A stretch of 64,000 bases of DNA from Halomonas chromatireducens (lineage in GTDB: Bacteria > Pseudomonadota > Gammaproteobacteria > Pseudomonadales > Halomonadaceae). A program made the translations under genes and the position numbers. Under the pieces are notes generated by a model. The model was not told where the DNA came from. It saw only the letters and a list, made by a program, of their open reading frames with translations, and did not search any database. The DNA is taken from assembly GCF_001545155.1 (NCBI RefSeq), contig NZ_CP014226.1, positions 3,706,159-3,770,158 of the forward strand. Reading direction: 5' to 3'. Shown here piece by piece: positions 1 through 8,879 of the stretch. Every line of letters begins with the position of its first letter. The stretch's first letter is position 1.

Positions 1-254
1 CGGGCCTGCCCATCGTCGGCCTGGCCCACAGCCCGGTGGCCCAGCGGCGCATGGCGCTCTACCGCGGCGTGGTCTCGCTGCCCTTCGACACCAGCGAGAT
101 GGCGCCCACCGAACTCAATGAGCGAGCGCTGGCGCTGCTGGTCGAGCAGGGCATTGCCAAGCCGGGGGAAGATGTCATTCTGACCCGGGGCGATCACATG
201 AACGCCCATGGCGGCACCAACACGCTGAAGATACTCGAGGTGGGAAGACCATGA
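1..254 (+). CDS. pyk: Pyruvate kinase, C-terminal fragment cut by the window edge
   Basis: The open frame runs in from base 3 and ends at 254. It encodes the last ~83 residues of pyruvate kinase, which makes pyruvate and ATP from phosphoenolpyruvate in the cytoplasm. The fragment is the allosteric C-terminal domain. It begins GLPIVGLAHSPVAQRRMALY, has the family's LYRGV turn, and ends with the TRGD...GGTNTLKILEV strand. The GTG at 36 is internal, not a start. The stop overlaps the mgsA start (ATGA), so the two are probably co-transcribed. The catalytic part lies outside the window. Confidence 0.93.
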   Translation, partial: GLPIVGLAHSPVAQRRMALYRGVVSLPFDTSEMAPTELNERALALLVEQGIAKPGEDVILTRGDHMNAHGGTNTLKILEVGRP

Positions 255-733
255 CCGATCCGCGCCCTACGCGCACCGTGCAGCGTACCCTCCCGGCCCG
301 CAAGCGCATCGCGCTGATCGCCCATGACGGCAAGAAGGAAGAGCTGCTGTCGTGGGCCTCACGCTGGCAGCAGACCCTCGCCGACCACCAACTGGTCGGT
401 ACCGGAACCACTGCCGGACGCATCTCGGCGCAGCTGGGCCTGACGGTGGAAGGCCTGATGAGCGGGCCACTGGGCGGCGACCAGCAGATCGGCGCTCGCA
501 TCACCGAACAGCGCCTCGACCTGCTGATCTTCTTCTGGGATCCATTCGCACCCCAGCCCCACGACCCCGACGTCAAGGCGCTGCTGCGACTCGCCGCCCT
601 GTGGAATATACCCGTAGCCTGCAACGCCGCCAGCGCCGACTTCCTGGTCAGCTCCCCCTGGCTGTCAGAACCCTACGAGATGACCATTCCCGATGCCCAG
701 GCATGGGTGGTATCACGCAATTCACAGGGCTGA
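251..733 (+). CDS. mgsA: Methylglyoxal synthase
   Basis: It converts dihydroxyacetone phosphate to methylglyoxal and phosphate, a glycolytic bypass used when phosphate is short or sugar phosphates build up. The 160-residue protein matches the family (E. coli 152). It shows IALIAHD at 20-26, the TGTT phosphate loop at 51-54, SGPLGGDQQIGA at 71-82 with Asp77 in the place of E. coli Asp71, FFWDP at 94-98, and His104 in the place of His98. It overlaps pyk by four bases and lies ahead of pgi, so all three central-carbon genes may share a transcript. Toxicity of the product implies tight control; no regulatory site was seen. Confidence 0.96.
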   Translation: MTDPRPTRTVQRTLPARKRIALIAHDGKKEELLSWASRWQQTLADHQLVGTGTTAGRISAQLGLTVEGLMSGPLGGDQQIGARITEQRLDLLIFFWDPFAPQPHDPDVKALLRLAALWNIPVACNAASADFLVSSPWLSEPYEMTIPDAQAWVVSRNSQG

Positions 734-782
734 CAGGCGGCCCTCGCCAGCCTCGCCCGACTATCGCGCCTGAGGAAACCGC

Positions 783-2432
783 ATGTTCCAGCTTACCCGT
801 AGCGTCACCTGGCAGGCCCTGAAACGGCTGCAGCAGGAAACCGCCAATGACCGCATCAAGGATTATTTCACCGCCGCCCCCCAGCGCTTCGAGAAGATGA
901 GCCTGCGGGTCGGTGGCCTGTTTCTCGACTATTCCAAGCACCAGATCTCCGATGCGGTGCTGGCCAAGCTGCTCGAGCTCGCCGACCATTCGGCGCTGGT
1001 CCAGCGGCGCGCCCAGATGTTTTCCGGCGACATCATCAATGTCACCGAAGACCGCCCGGTACTTCACGCCGCCCTGCGCAACCTGGGCGATAGCCCGGTG
1101 ATGGTCGACGGCAAGGACGTGATGCCGGAGATCCGCCGTTCCTGGGAGCAGCTGCGCCAGTTCGCCGACGCCGTACGCAACGGCGAGTGGAAGGGCTACA
1201 GCGGCAAGCGCATCAAGGACGTGGTCAACATCGGTATCGGCGGGTCGGACCTGGGGCCCAACATGGCCAGCCGGGCACTGCTCAAGCACCGCCACCCGGA
1301 GCTCGGCTTCCACTTCGTTTCCAACGTCGACGGCGCCCATATCCAGAAGGTGCTCTCCCGTCTCGACCCGGCCACCACGCTGTTCATCGTCTCGACCAAG
1401 ACCTTCTCCACCCAGGAGACGCTGCTCAACGCCAAGACGGCACGCCGCTGGTTCGTGGAACAGGCCGGCGAAGAGGCCGATGTGGGGGCGCACTTCGTCG
1501 CCGCCTCGACCAACAAGAAGGCCGCCATGGCATTCGGCGTGCGCGAAGAGAACGTCTTCGAGTTCTGGGCCTGGGTGGGTGGACGCTACTCCATGTGGTC
1601 CTCCATCGGCCTGCCGATCGCCCTTTCCGTGGGCTTCGACGGCTTCATGGAGATGCTCGAAGGCGCCTACGAGATGGACCAGCACTTCCTCTCCGCCCCC
1701 TTCGACCGGAACATGCCGGTGCTGATGGCACTGGTCGGCATCTGGAACCTCAACTTCCACGGCGCCGAGACCCAGGCCATCGTGCCCTACGACCAGGCGC
1801 TGCATCAGCTGCCCGCCTTCCTGCAGCAGTTGGACATGGAGTCCAACGGCAAGTCGGTGGATATCTTCGGCCACCCGGTGGACTACAAGACCGGCCCCAT
1901 CGTCTGGGGGCAGACCGGCTCCAACGGCCAGCACGCCTTCTTCCAGCTGCTGCACCAGGGTACCCGCTACGTGCCCATCGACTTTATCGCCTCACTCAAG
2001 CCGGAGCCCGGCGTCGAGGAGCACCACTTCGCGCTGCTCACCAACATGCTGGCCCAGGCCAACGCCTTCATGGAGGGAAGCCAGACCGGCGGTCGGCTCG
2101 ACCCCTACAGCTGCCCCGGCAATCGCCCCTCCAGCGTGCTGCTGCTTGACGAGCTGACACCCAAGAACCTCGGCGCACTGATCGCGCTCTACGAGCACAA
2201 GGTCTTCGTCCAGGGGGTGATCTGGAACATCAACTCCTTCGACCAGTGGGGGGTGGAGCTGGGCAAGCGTATCGCCGGCGAGATCAGCGAGCGCCTGGAC
2301 ACCCAGACCCAGGACTTCGATGCCTCGACCCAGGGGCTGCTGGCCCTGGTGCGCGAGCATTTCCATGCCGCGCCCCCGGCCGCCGCGGCGCCGGCAAGGA
2401 GTGAGAAAAAGGCACGCAAGAAGGAGAGCTGA
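783..2432 (+). CDS. pgi: Glucose-6-phosphate isomerase
   Basis: Interconverts glucose 6-phosphate and fructose 6-phosphate in the cytoplasm. The 549-residue length equals the E. coli enzyme. GIGGSDLGP at residues 151-159 forms the substrate phosphate loop. MESNGKSV near residue 350 carries the catalytic glutamate, followed by the TGSNGQHAF segment and a C-terminal FDQWGVELGK helix with the conserved lysine. The last ~22 residues are an Ala/Pro then Lys-rich tail that looks disordered. It follows mgsA by 49 bases and converges on crcB with two bases between the stops. Confidence 0.97.
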   Translation: MFQLTRSVTWQALKRLQQETANDRIKDYFTAAPQRFEKMSLRVGGLFLDYSKHQISDAVLAKLLELADHSALVQRRAQMFSGDIINVTEDRPVLHAALRNLGDSPVMVDGKDVMPEIRRSWEQLRQFADAVRNGEWKGYSGKRIKDVVNIGIGGSDLGPNMASRALLKHRHPELGFHFVSNVDGAHIQKVLSRLDPATTLFIVSTKTFSTQETLLNAKTARRWFVEQAGEEADVGAHFVAASTNKKAAMAFGVREENVFEFWAWVGGRYSMWSSIGLPIALSVGFDGFMEMLEGAYEMDQHFLSAPFDRNMPVLMALVGIWNLNFHGAETQAIVPYDQALHQLPAFLQQLDMESNGKSVDIFGHPVDYKTGPIVWGQTGSNGQHAFFQLLHQGTRYVPIDFIASLKPEPGVEEHHFALLTNMLAQANAFMEGSQTGGRLDPYSCPGNRPSSVLLLDELTPKNLGALIALYEHKVFVQGVIWNINSFDQWGVELGKRIAGEISERLDTQTQDFDASTQGLLALVREHFHAAPPAAAAPARSEKKARKKES

Positions 2433-2434
2433 AT

Positions 2435-2842
2435 CTATCCGGGACGACCGGGCGCCAGCCGCGCCCGGACCATGCGATCGCCCAGCCAGGCGGCGGCAAG
2501 CCATAGCGGCACACTGGCCATTACGTAGAGCAGCGCCAGCCAGGGCAGGCCGCTTTCGACCAGATAGAGCGTCTCGAGGCTGAACAGCGAAAATGTCGTG
2601 AAACCGCCGCAGAAGCCGGCCACCAGGAAGGGCTGCCAGCGTGCCACGCGCCCTCCCTGGCGGCAGGCCGCATAGGCGGAGAAGGCGGCGATCAGCCAGG
2701 AACCCAAGAGGTTTACCACCAGGGTGCCCCAGGGGAAGGCCGGACCCAGTGCCGCCAGCGAGGCAATCGACACCAGATAGCGCAGCACGCTGCCCAGGGC
2801 GCTGCCCAACCCCACCGCGGCATAGTCGCGCCAGCCGTTCAC
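2435..2842 (-). CDS. crcB: CrcB/Fluc fluoride channel subunit, second gene of a pair
   Basis: Fluoride-exporting channel of the inner membrane; Fluc channels are dual-topology dimers of four-helix subunits. The GTG start at 2842 gives 135 residues beginning with the hydrophobic first helix. The reading frame stays open further upstream, but that stretch overlaps the preceding crcB and lacks family features. Landmarks are GSALGSVLRYL, PWGTLVVNLLGSW with the pore Asn, and GFCGGFTTFSLFSLE with the Phe-box and Na+-site motif. It overlaps the upstream crcB by four bases (GTGA), so translation is probably coupled. Tandem divergent crcB genes often form heterodimers in other bacteria. Confidence 0.9.
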   Translation of the reverse strand: MNGWRDYAAVGLGSALGSVLRYLVSIASLAALGPAFPWGTLVVNLLGSWLIAAFSAYAACRQGGRVARWQPFLVAGFCGGFTTFSLFSLETLYLVESGLPWLALLYVMASVPLWLAAAWLGDRMVRARLAPGRPG

Positions 2843-3231
2843 AGCCCCCCTCCTGCCAGCCACCAGCCCAGCCAGGCCAGCGCCAGCCCCGCCAGGCAGG
2901 TAGTGCCGATATTGGACAGCGCCGCTGACACACGGCCGCTTTGCCACAGCGCAAGCGTCTGCAGGCTGAGGGAGGAGACCGTGGTATAGCCGCCCAGCAC
3001 ACCGATCATCAGGCCCAGCCATGCCGAGGAGAGGTCAAGACCCTGAGGCACACCCAGGCGACCGGCGATCCAGCCGGCCAGCAGCGCTCCGCTGAGGTTG
3101 ACCGCCAGCGTCCCCCAGGGAAAACCGGTGCCCAGCCAGCGGGCCAGGAGCCGGGAAGCCGCCAGGCGGGCCATGCCCCCCACAGCACCTCCTACCCCCA
3201 CCAGAACTATCGCGGCCCATCCGATGCTCAT
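2839..3231 (-). CDS. crcB: CrcB/Fluc fluoride channel subunit, first gene of a pair
   Basis: Partner of the next crcB gene. The ATG at 3231 gives 130 residues and is favoured because the protein then begins with the first transmembrane helix (IGWAAIVLVGVGGAVGGMARL). PWGTLAVNLSGALLAGW carries the pore asparagine. GVLGGYTTVSSLSLQ replaces the usual TTFSTF, so the Phe-box phenylalanine is Val here. In heterodimeric Fluc pairs one subunit is often degenerate at such positions, which fits this copy. The leader at 3232-3330 holds a terminator-like hairpin but no recognisable fluoride riboswitch core. Confidence 0.88.
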   Translation of the reverse strand: MSIGWAAIVLVGVGGAVGGMARLAASRLLARWLGTGFPWGTLAVNLSGALLAGWIAGRLGVPQGLDLSSAWLGLMIGVLGGYTTVSSLSLQTLALWQSGRVSAALSNIGTTCLAGLALAWLGWWLAGGGL

Positions 3232-3294
3232 CCTGCTGTATCCCCAGCGGACCCTATGATGCCAACCGATGCTAGCGAAGTCGTTACGAACACA

Positions 3295-3324
3295 CAAAGA
3301 AAAGCCACTCGCAGGACGAGTGGC
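3295..3324 (-). terminator. Terminator-like hairpin ahead of the crcB pair
   Basis: On the minus strand GCCACTCG and CGAGTGGC (3304-3324) pair around a five-base loop and are followed by TTTTCTTT. It lies upstream of crcB with no minus-strand gene before it. It could be an attenuator in the crcB leader or the end of a small RNA. A possible minus-strand promoter (TTGTAC, then CATATT at 3377-3382, ~18-base gap) lies above it. Confidence 0.45.
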
Positions 3325-3379
3325 AAGAGGATCGAGCTTAGTGCAGGGATTCATGCCAAGGGATAGGCACAGGAGCAAT

Positions 3380-3407
3380 ATGACACAACCTGTGCAGAGT
3401 GTACAAT
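3380..3407 (+). promoter_or_regulatory. Predicted sigma-70 promoter for the MscS-type gene
   Basis: ATGACA at 3380-3385 and TACAAT at 3402-3407 are separated by 16 bases. Each matches the sigma-70 consensus at five of six positions. They lie ~120 bases upstream of the channel start codon, in the divergent gap with crcB. Confidence 0.35.
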
Positions 3408-3526
3408 TACTGCATCGAAAAAACCGATCAATCCATCCCCGTTCGTCCCATGGTGACAAAAACCGTATCATGAGCCGCACTGGGGTAAACGCTCCCCGCC
3501 TACACGCCCGAGATGGAGGTCACTGC

Positions 3527-5860
3527 GTGATACCGACACGTTTCATTCCCTGGCTGCTTGGCTGGTTGTTGCTGGCCAGCCTGGCGGCGACACCTGTCCT
3601 GGCCCAGCCAATCGAAGCTACCAACGGCCCCGCCTACGCGACGCTGGCCGACCTGCTGGAGGATGAGTCATCCCGACAGCAGCTCATCGACCACCTGCGC
3701 CGCCAGGCGATCGATGAGGGCGCCCTGGCTAGTGCCGAAGCCGTGCAGGAGGGCCAGCAGCCGGAACAGGTGTCGGCACCACGGCAGCTGGCGGAGATGA
3801 CCAGCCGCGTTGTCAGTGATATCAGCGGGGAGCTGCGCAACCTGGTGAATATTGTCACCGGGCTATTCACCGGTGAAACCACCGCCACCGCCTTTGATAC
3901 GGCAGCCTTCACTTCGGCGGCAATCAACCTGGGCCTGGTGATACTGGCCACCTTCCTCCTCTTCATCGCCTTCCGCCACCTTGCCAGACCGCTGTTCACC
4001 CGCATCAGCGGCTGGTCCTTGCAGGCCAATAGCCTAACGCCAGTCGTGCGCCTGGTGCTCTGCGTGGCCCTGGCCGCGCTGGTGGACGTGATGATCGTGG
4101 TGCTGGCCTACATGGGCGGTAACCTCATCGCCACCTTCGCCATCGGCGAGGCCGGCGAGCTCTCAACTCGCGCATCGCTGTTCCTCAACGCCTTTCTGAT
4201 CATCGAACTGCTGAAGGCCGCCGTGCGGATGCTGTTCTCGTCACGCTACGAGGGGCTTCGCCTGCTGCCCATCTCGGCTTCGGAAGCCTCCTACTGGAAT
4301 CGCTGGATCGCTCGGCTCATCGGCCTGGTGGGCTATGGCCTGATGGTGGTGGTGCCGCTGGCCAACGTCTATCTCGCCCCGACCCTGGGACAGGGCATCG
4401 GCGCCCTGATCATCTTCGGTGCCTTCTTCTACGCCATCGCGGTGGTACTCAAGAACCGGGGGCGGATTCGAAATAACCTCGACGAGCTGGCAGGGCGCAG
4501 CGACCTGACGGCAACCCGGGTCTCCCTGACGCTGTTTGCCCGCACCTGGCACCTGTTCGCCCTGGCCTACTTCCTGATGGTGCTGGTGCTGACCCTGACC
4601 CGGCCGGCGGATGCGCTGCCCTTCGTACTCTTGGCGACGCTCAAGACACTGGCCATCGTGGTGGTCGGCATGCTGCTGTCGAGCCTGCTGTCCCAGACCA
4701 TCGGGCGTCGCATTCGCCTCTCCGACGACCTGCGCCGCAAGCTGCCGTTGCTGGAGCCACGCCTCAACAGCTATGTGCCCAACGCCCTGCGCGTCATTCG
4801 CACCGTCATTCTGATCGTGGTGATCCTGCTCGTGCTCCACGCCTGGGGCGCCTTCGATCTCATGGCCTGGTATGCCTCCGAGCCGGGGCGCGGCCTGGTG
4901 GGCACGCTTGCGAGCGTGGCAACGATCCTGGTCGTCGCCATTGCCGCCTGGCTGGGCCTGGCCAGCCTGATCGAGCACAAGCTGAACCCGGAAACCGGCA
5001 CCGGCGAGCCCACGGCGCGGGCCAAGACCCTGCTCTCGCTGTTCCGCAATGCCCTGGCGATCGCCCTGATCACCATGACGATGATGATCGTGCTGGCCGA
5101 GATCGGCATCAATATCGGGCCGCTGATCGCCGGTGCCGGTGTACTCGGCCTGGCCATCGGCTTCGGCGCCCAGAAGCTGGTGCAGGACATCATCACCGGG
5201 ATCTTCATTCAGGTGGAGAACGCCATGAATACCGGCGATGTGGTAACGGTGGGCGGCATCACCGGCACCGCCGAGCGGCTCAGCATCCGCTCCGTGGGTA
5301 TCCGCGATATCTCGGGCACCTACCATATCGTGCCCTTCTCCAGCGTCGACACCGTCTCCAACTACATGCGCGAGTTCGGCTACCACGTGGGCGAGTACGG
5401 CATCGCCTATCGCGAGAGCATCGACGACGCCATCGTCGCCCTGCGCGAGGCCTTCGATGAACTGGCGGCCGACGAGGCGCACAAGATGAATATCCTGGCA
5501 CCGCTGGAAGTGGCCGGGGTAACCGGCCTCGGCGACAGCTCGGTGAATATCCGCGTGCGGATCAAGACCACACCGGGCACCCAGTGGAGCACCGGCCGCG
5601 CCTTCAACCGGCTGGTCAAGCTGCACTTCGACGGCAAGGGCATCGAGATCCCCTTCCCTCACACCACGCTCTACTTCGGCGTGGGCAAGGAGGGCGAGGC
5701 ACCGCCGGCCAACCTGCGCGTCATGCAGCAGCCCTTCGACATCAACGGTCGTCCGGGCGGGCAGCCAAGCTCCGGCGAGAGCAGTCGTTCCGGCGAGGAC
5801 GACCCCCGCTCGAAGCCCAACCCGACCTTCAAGGGCGACTACGACGACGACAAGGACTGA
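3527..5860 (+). CDS. Large MscS-family mechanosensitive channel
   Basis: Probable inner-membrane tension-gated channel that releases solutes on hypo-osmotic shock. The GTG start at 3527 is chosen because GGAGGT lies six bases upstream and the protein then opens with a clear signal peptide ending near TPVLAQ. It has 777 residues: a periplasmic N-terminal region of ~130, about ten hydrophobic helices, then the MscS pore and vestibule. GAGVLGLAIGFGAQKLVQDIITG marks TM3, and VENAMNTGDVVTVGGITGTAE and IVPFSSVDTVSNY the beta domain. The extra helices resemble MscK/YbiO-type channels; which subfamily is not clear. The last ~40 residues are polar and Asp-rich. Useful in a halophile that must dump ectoine on dilution, but that role is inferred. 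Confidence 0.88.
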   Translation: MIPTRFIPWLLGWLLLASLAATPVLAQPIEATNGPAYATLADLLEDESSRQQLIDHLRRQAIDEGALASAEAVQEGQQPEQVSAPRQLAEMTSRVVSDISGELRNLVNIVTGLFTGETTATAFDTAAFTSAAINLGLVILATFLLFIAFRHLARPLFTRISGWSLQANSLTPVVRLVLCVALAALVDVMIVVLAYMGGNLIATFAIGEAGELSTRASLFLNAFLIIELLKAAVRMLFSSRYEGLRLLPISASEASYWNRWIARLIGLVGYGLMVVVPLANVYLAPTLGQGIGALIIFGAFFYAIAVVLKNRGRIRNNLDELAGRSDLTATRVSLTLFARTWHLFALAYFLMVLVLTLTRPADALPFVLLATLKTLAIVVVGMLLSSLLSQTIGRRIRLSDDLRRKLPLLEPRLNSYVPNALRVIRTVILIVVILLVLHAWGAFDLMAWYASEPGRGLVGTLASVATILVVAIAAWLGLASLIEHKLNPETGTGEPTARAKTLLSLFRNALAIALITMTMMIVLAEIGINIGPLIAGAGVLGLAIGFGAQKLVQDIITGIFIQVENAMNTGDVVTVGGITGTAERLSIRSVGIRDISGTYHIVPFSSVDTVSNYMREFGYHVGEYGIAYRESIDDAIVALREAFDELAADEAHKMNILAPLEVAGVTGLGDSSVNIRVRIKTTPGTQWSTGRAFNRLVKLHFDGKGIEIPFPHTTLYFGVGKEGEAPPANLRVMQQPFDINGRPGGQPSSGESSRSGEDDPRSKPNPTFKGDYDDDKD

Positions 5861-5876
5861 TAGCGTCCACCAACGC

Positions 5877-5909
5877 ACCGCGGGGGCTGCCATTGGCAGC
5901 CCCCGCGGT
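5877..5909 (+). terminator. Strong hairpin after the MscS-type gene
   Basis: Fifteen bases (5877-5891) pair perfectly with 5895-5909 around a three-base loop ATT, 16 bases past the stop. The stem is very GC-rich. Only a weak T-tract follows (GTTATGG), so it may act with the second hairpin at 5925. Confidence 0.5.
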
Positions 5910-5924
5910 GTTATGGACACACAA

Positions 5925-5946
5925 AAGGGGCGACCATGCGCCCCTT
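5925..5946 (-). terminator. Terminator of the hem operon
   Basis: AAGGGGCG (5925-5932) pairs with CGCCCCTT (5939-5946) around a six-base loop. Read on the minus strand the stem is followed by TTTTGTGTG, so it fits the end of the hemC-D-X-Y transcript. The rest of 5947-6057 shows nothing further. Confidence 0.55.
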
Positions 5947-6057
5947 CTCTGTCGGCTTCCCATTACCGGCGGCATTTACGACCTCTTGCGCCGAGCGGCA
6001 TGCTGTATCTGCCGATACCGCAGGGCGCAGTGCCACGTCATCGCGCCCATTACGGTG

Positions 6058-7314
6058 CTACTTCTTCTTGCCTCCCTTGCCGGCTTCGTCCTGAGGCGGC
6101 GGCTCGGCCGGCTGCGGCAGCGACGGCAGGGACTTGTCGAGCAGCTCGACGCTCTGGCGATAGTAGAGCTGGCTCTTGTTGTGTTCGCCCAGGTTGGCGA
6201 AGAGCCGCGCCAGCTCCGCGCAGACCACGCCACTGGGGCGCTGCCGCTGGCTCGTCTCGAAATACTCCTGCGCCTTGCCCCAGTAGGCATTGCGCAGCGC
6301 AAGACGGCCCAGGGTGAGGAGCAGGTCCGGGTCGTTGGGGCGCTCCTGCAGCCACTTCTCGGCATGCACCAGCTGACGCGCCGGGTCCACGTTGAGCAGC
6401 CCGTAGCGCAGCACCAGGCGGCTGTCCCAGTGCTCCTTGAGCGAGTGGCGCAGCAGGCGCTCGGCGATGCCTTCCTCGTTGCCACGCACCAGCGCCTCGG
6501 TATAGAGCACCACCAGCTCGACGTTGTTGCGCAGCGGGTCCGGCATGTCGGCCCACAGGCTGCGTACCCGCTCCACGTTGCCCGGGTCGCGAGCTTCGTG
6601 AATCAGCAGTTCTTTGTAGGCACGCAGTTCCAGCTGCTGACGCTCCTGGGGCGAGATCAGCTGCCGCGAAGCGAGCCGGGGCATCAGGCGACGCAGCCCC
6701 TCCCAGTCGCTGACGCTCAGGTAGGCCTGCTTAAGCTGCTTGAGCACCTGCGGATGGTTGGGCAGCTGTCGATCCAGCCGGGTCAGGATCGCCAGCGCTT
6801 CTTCGTACTGCTGGCGGTCCAGCATCAGCTGCACCTGCATCAAGCCGACCGCGGTGTCGGCCCCGTCGGTGCTGAGATGGGCCCGCTTCAGCAGCGTATC
6901 CGCCTGCTCATAACGGCCCTGGTAGTGGGCCGCGAGCGCGGCCGACAGGTAGTTGACCAGCGGTGTGCCGGAGTCGTCGGCGGCCTTCACCAGCGACTTC
7001 TCGGCCCGCTTCCAGCGCCCTTCGGCCAGGGCCACCAGGCCTTGCACGGTCCGCTTCATGGCGTTGCGATGACGGGTCCGGCTGTTCCACACCTTCAGCC
7101 GGCTGACCGGATGGCTCATGCGCATCAGCAACCGCAGCACGAAGTGCAGCACCAGGAAGAGCGCCAGCAGCAGTATCAGGCCGAACCAGAAGGAGGTCGG
7201 GTAGGGGGTGTCGCCGCCCCGCACCAGCCAGTAGCCGGGCACCGAGACCATCAGCTGGCCGAACAGTGCCCCCAGCGCCAGCCCCAGGAGTACGATCAGG
7301 AGCAGTTTTCTCAT
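6058..7314 (-). CDS. hemY: HemY, heme-biosynthesis-associated TPR membrane protein
   Basis: Inner-membrane protein of the proteobacterial hem operon; it is not the Bacillus protoporphyrinogen oxidase also named HemY. Two hydrophobic segments (about residues 4-25 and 42-63) flank GYWLVRGGDTPYPTS, a stretch characteristic of the HemY_N domain. TPR-like helix pairs fill residues ~90-400. The tail is Pro/Lys-rich and ends KGGKKK. At 418 residues it is of normal length. It overlaps hemX by four bases (ATGA). Its role in tetrapyrrole synthesis is known mostly from gene linkage. Confidence 0.92.
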   Translation of the reverse strand: MRKLLLIVLLGLALGALFGQLMVSVPGYWLVRGGDTPYPTSFWFGLILLLALFLVLHFVLRLLMRMSHPVSRLKVWNSRTRHRNAMKRTVQGLVALAEGRWKRAEKSLVKAADDSGTPLVNYLSAALAAHYQGRYEQADTLLKRAHLSTDGADTAVGLMQVQLMLDRQQYEEALAILTRLDRQLPNHPQVLKQLKQAYLSVSDWEGLRRLMPRLASRQLISPQERQQLELRAYKELLIHEARDPGNVERVRSLWADMPDPLRNNVELVVLYTEALVRGNEEGIAERLLRHSLKEHWDSRLVLRYGLLNVDPARQLVHAEKWLQERPNDPDLLLTLGRLALRNAYWGKAQEYFETSQRQRPSGVVCAELARLFANLGEHNKSQLYYRQSVELLDKSLPSLPQPAEPPPQDEAGKGGKKK

Positions 7315-8873
7315 GCGTCATCTCCCCGCTCGCCACGCGAACCGAATCGACGCTCGATGAACTGGGCCAGCGCCTGCTGGGAGCCGCTGATGTCTGGCAA
7401 TTCGGGGCGAATGGTCTCGCCCTTGAGCGTTTCGAGACGCTCGATGACGGCCTGGACTTCGCTGCGCTCGGTGTCGTAGTAGGCATCGAGCAGAGCCAAC
7501 GCCTTGTCGATGCTGGCCTCATAGAGTGCCTGCTCTTCCTGCAGCAGGGCCAGTTGAGCCTGCTCCAGTATCAGGCGTGCGCTCTGGCGCAGGTAGGATT
7601 CCTGCTCGGGCGTGACCAGGGTCTCCAGCGCCTCGTCATGATGACGAATCACCACCAGGTCCTTGAGCTCCTGGCCGAAGCGAGACAGCTGCTCCTGCCA
7701 GCCACCGGCGGGAGCCTCCTGCATGCCGGAACGGGCGGGGATTTCCTCAAGCTCGCGGGAGAGCGGCAGCTCTGCCAGGCGCTCCTGCTGGGCGTTCAAC
7801 GCCATATAGAGCCCGGTGCGGTCAACCTGAGGAACGCTTTCCAGTACCGACAGCTCCGAGGCAATGGCGCGACGAATGGAGAGCAGCGCCGGATTGTCGG
7901 CTTCGTTCAGGCGATCATCGGCGGTGCGCAGCAGGGCGGCAGCACCTTCCACGTCGCGCTCCAGTTGCAGGCGCTGATTGGCCAGGCGCAGCAGGTAGGC
8001 AGCTTCGGCATGCAGCCACTCGCGCTCGTCGGGCTCCTGCTCGCGGGAGAGCTCGTCGAGGACATGGTCCAGTGCCGAGTCGACCTCACTGCGATAGCTG
8101 GCAAACTCGCTGCGTATCGACTCGACGGCGTCGGCGCTCTCGCTCTCGGAGGCCTCCAGACGACTTTCGACGCGGCTCTCCAGCTCAGCGAACTGGTCGG
8201 CCGAGGCGGCGGTTCCGGCCCGCTCCTCGAGCTCTGCCAGGCGCTGCTGCTGGCTGTCCATGCGCTCCCAGGCTTTCCAGGCGAACAGGCCCGCACCGAT
8301 ACCGAGGAACAGCACCAACACCAGGGCCAGGGTGCCCTTGCCGCCACCGTTGCGGCCGCCCGTCGTGTTGCTGGCGCCCGGCGGCACCTGGCCGGCTCCG
8401 GTAGAGGCCGACGCGGGCCTGGCACCGGCTGGCTTGTCACTCGTCTTGCCGGCCGAGGCCTTGTCTTCTCCCTTGCCGTCCGGCTTGGCACCGGACGGTT
8501 TTGCGTCAGGCCTGGGCTTGTCGGTGCCAGTGGCACTCCCGCCGGGGGCGGGCTTGTCGCTGGCGGCAGCGGGCGTGGCCTTGCCATCCTCGCTAACTGC
8601 CGGCTTGGCCGGCGGGGTCTCGGGAGACGGCGCGGCCGCTTCACCTGTCGAAGCCGGTGCCGATGCCGATGCCGATGCCGAACGATCCGGTGGTGCGGTG
8701 GCCGGCTTGTCGCCGCCCGCCTCCGGCTGCGACGATTTGCCGCGCTTCTTCGAGCGGTTTTTGTCCACGGCACCACCGGACTTGCCGGTGGCACCGGCCT
8801 CACGGCGACTGCCGTCCTGAGCCTCACCGGAAGGCGACTTCTGTTCGTCCTGCTCGTTAGTCTGCTTGCTCAT
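7311..8873 (-). CDS. hemX: HemX, uroporphyrinogen-III-methyltransferase-like membrane protein
   Basis: Third gene of hemC-D-X-Y; the family is named for methyltransferase similarity, but its biochemical role is not settled. Of 520 residues the first ~175 are low-complexity (Ser, Ala, Pro, Lys, Gly) with no fold visible. A single membrane anchor GTLALVLVLFLGIGAGLF follows. Then comes a coiled-coil stretch rich in Glu, Gln and Ser (ADQFAELESRVESRLEASES) and the helical HemX domain with WLHAEAAYLLRLANQRLQLE. The long N-terminal extension is larger than in E. coli HemX. Start ATG at 8873 lies seven bases below the hemD stop. Confidence 0.9.
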   Translation of the reverse strand: MSKQTNEQDEQKSPSGEAQDGSRREAGATGKSGGAVDKNRSKKRGKSSQPEAGGDKPATAPPDRSASASASAPASTGEAAAPSPETPPAKPAVSEDGKATPAAASDKPAPGGSATGTDKPRPDAKPSGAKPDGKGEDKASAGKTSDKPAGARPASASTGAGQVPPGASNTTGGRNGGGKGTLALVLVLFLGIGAGLFAWKAWERMDSQQQRLAELEERAGTAASADQFAELESRVESRLEASESESADAVESIRSEFASYRSEVDSALDHVLDELSREQEPDEREWLHAEAAYLLRLANQRLQLERDVEGAAALLRTADDRLNEADNPALLSIRRAIASELSVLESVPQVDRTGLYMALNAQQERLAELPLSRELEEIPARSGMQEAPAGGWQEQLSRFGQELKDLVVIRHHDEALETLVTPEQESYLRQSARLILEQAQLALLQEEQALYEASIDKALALLDAYYDTERSEVQAVIERLETLKGETIRPELPDISGSQQALAQFIERRFGSRGERGDDA

Positions 8874-8879
8874 CTGTCG

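Noticed and set aside
1..254. A truncated or broken pyruvate kinase gene
   Set aside because: The frame is open to the first base; the truncation is the window edge.
3232..3330. Fluoride riboswitch upstream of crcB
   Set aside because: The conserved GGNGATG...CTGATG core and pseudoknot segments are not present on the minus strand.
4241..5920. A 559-codon open frame on the minus strand, and similar long frames opposite pgi (648-1955), argH (10780-12555) and thiD/usp (23303-24715)
   Set aside because: They lie antisense to clearly conserved genes, are rich in Ala, Gly, Arg, His and Gln as expected of high-GC shadow frames, and have no family motifs or ribosome sites.
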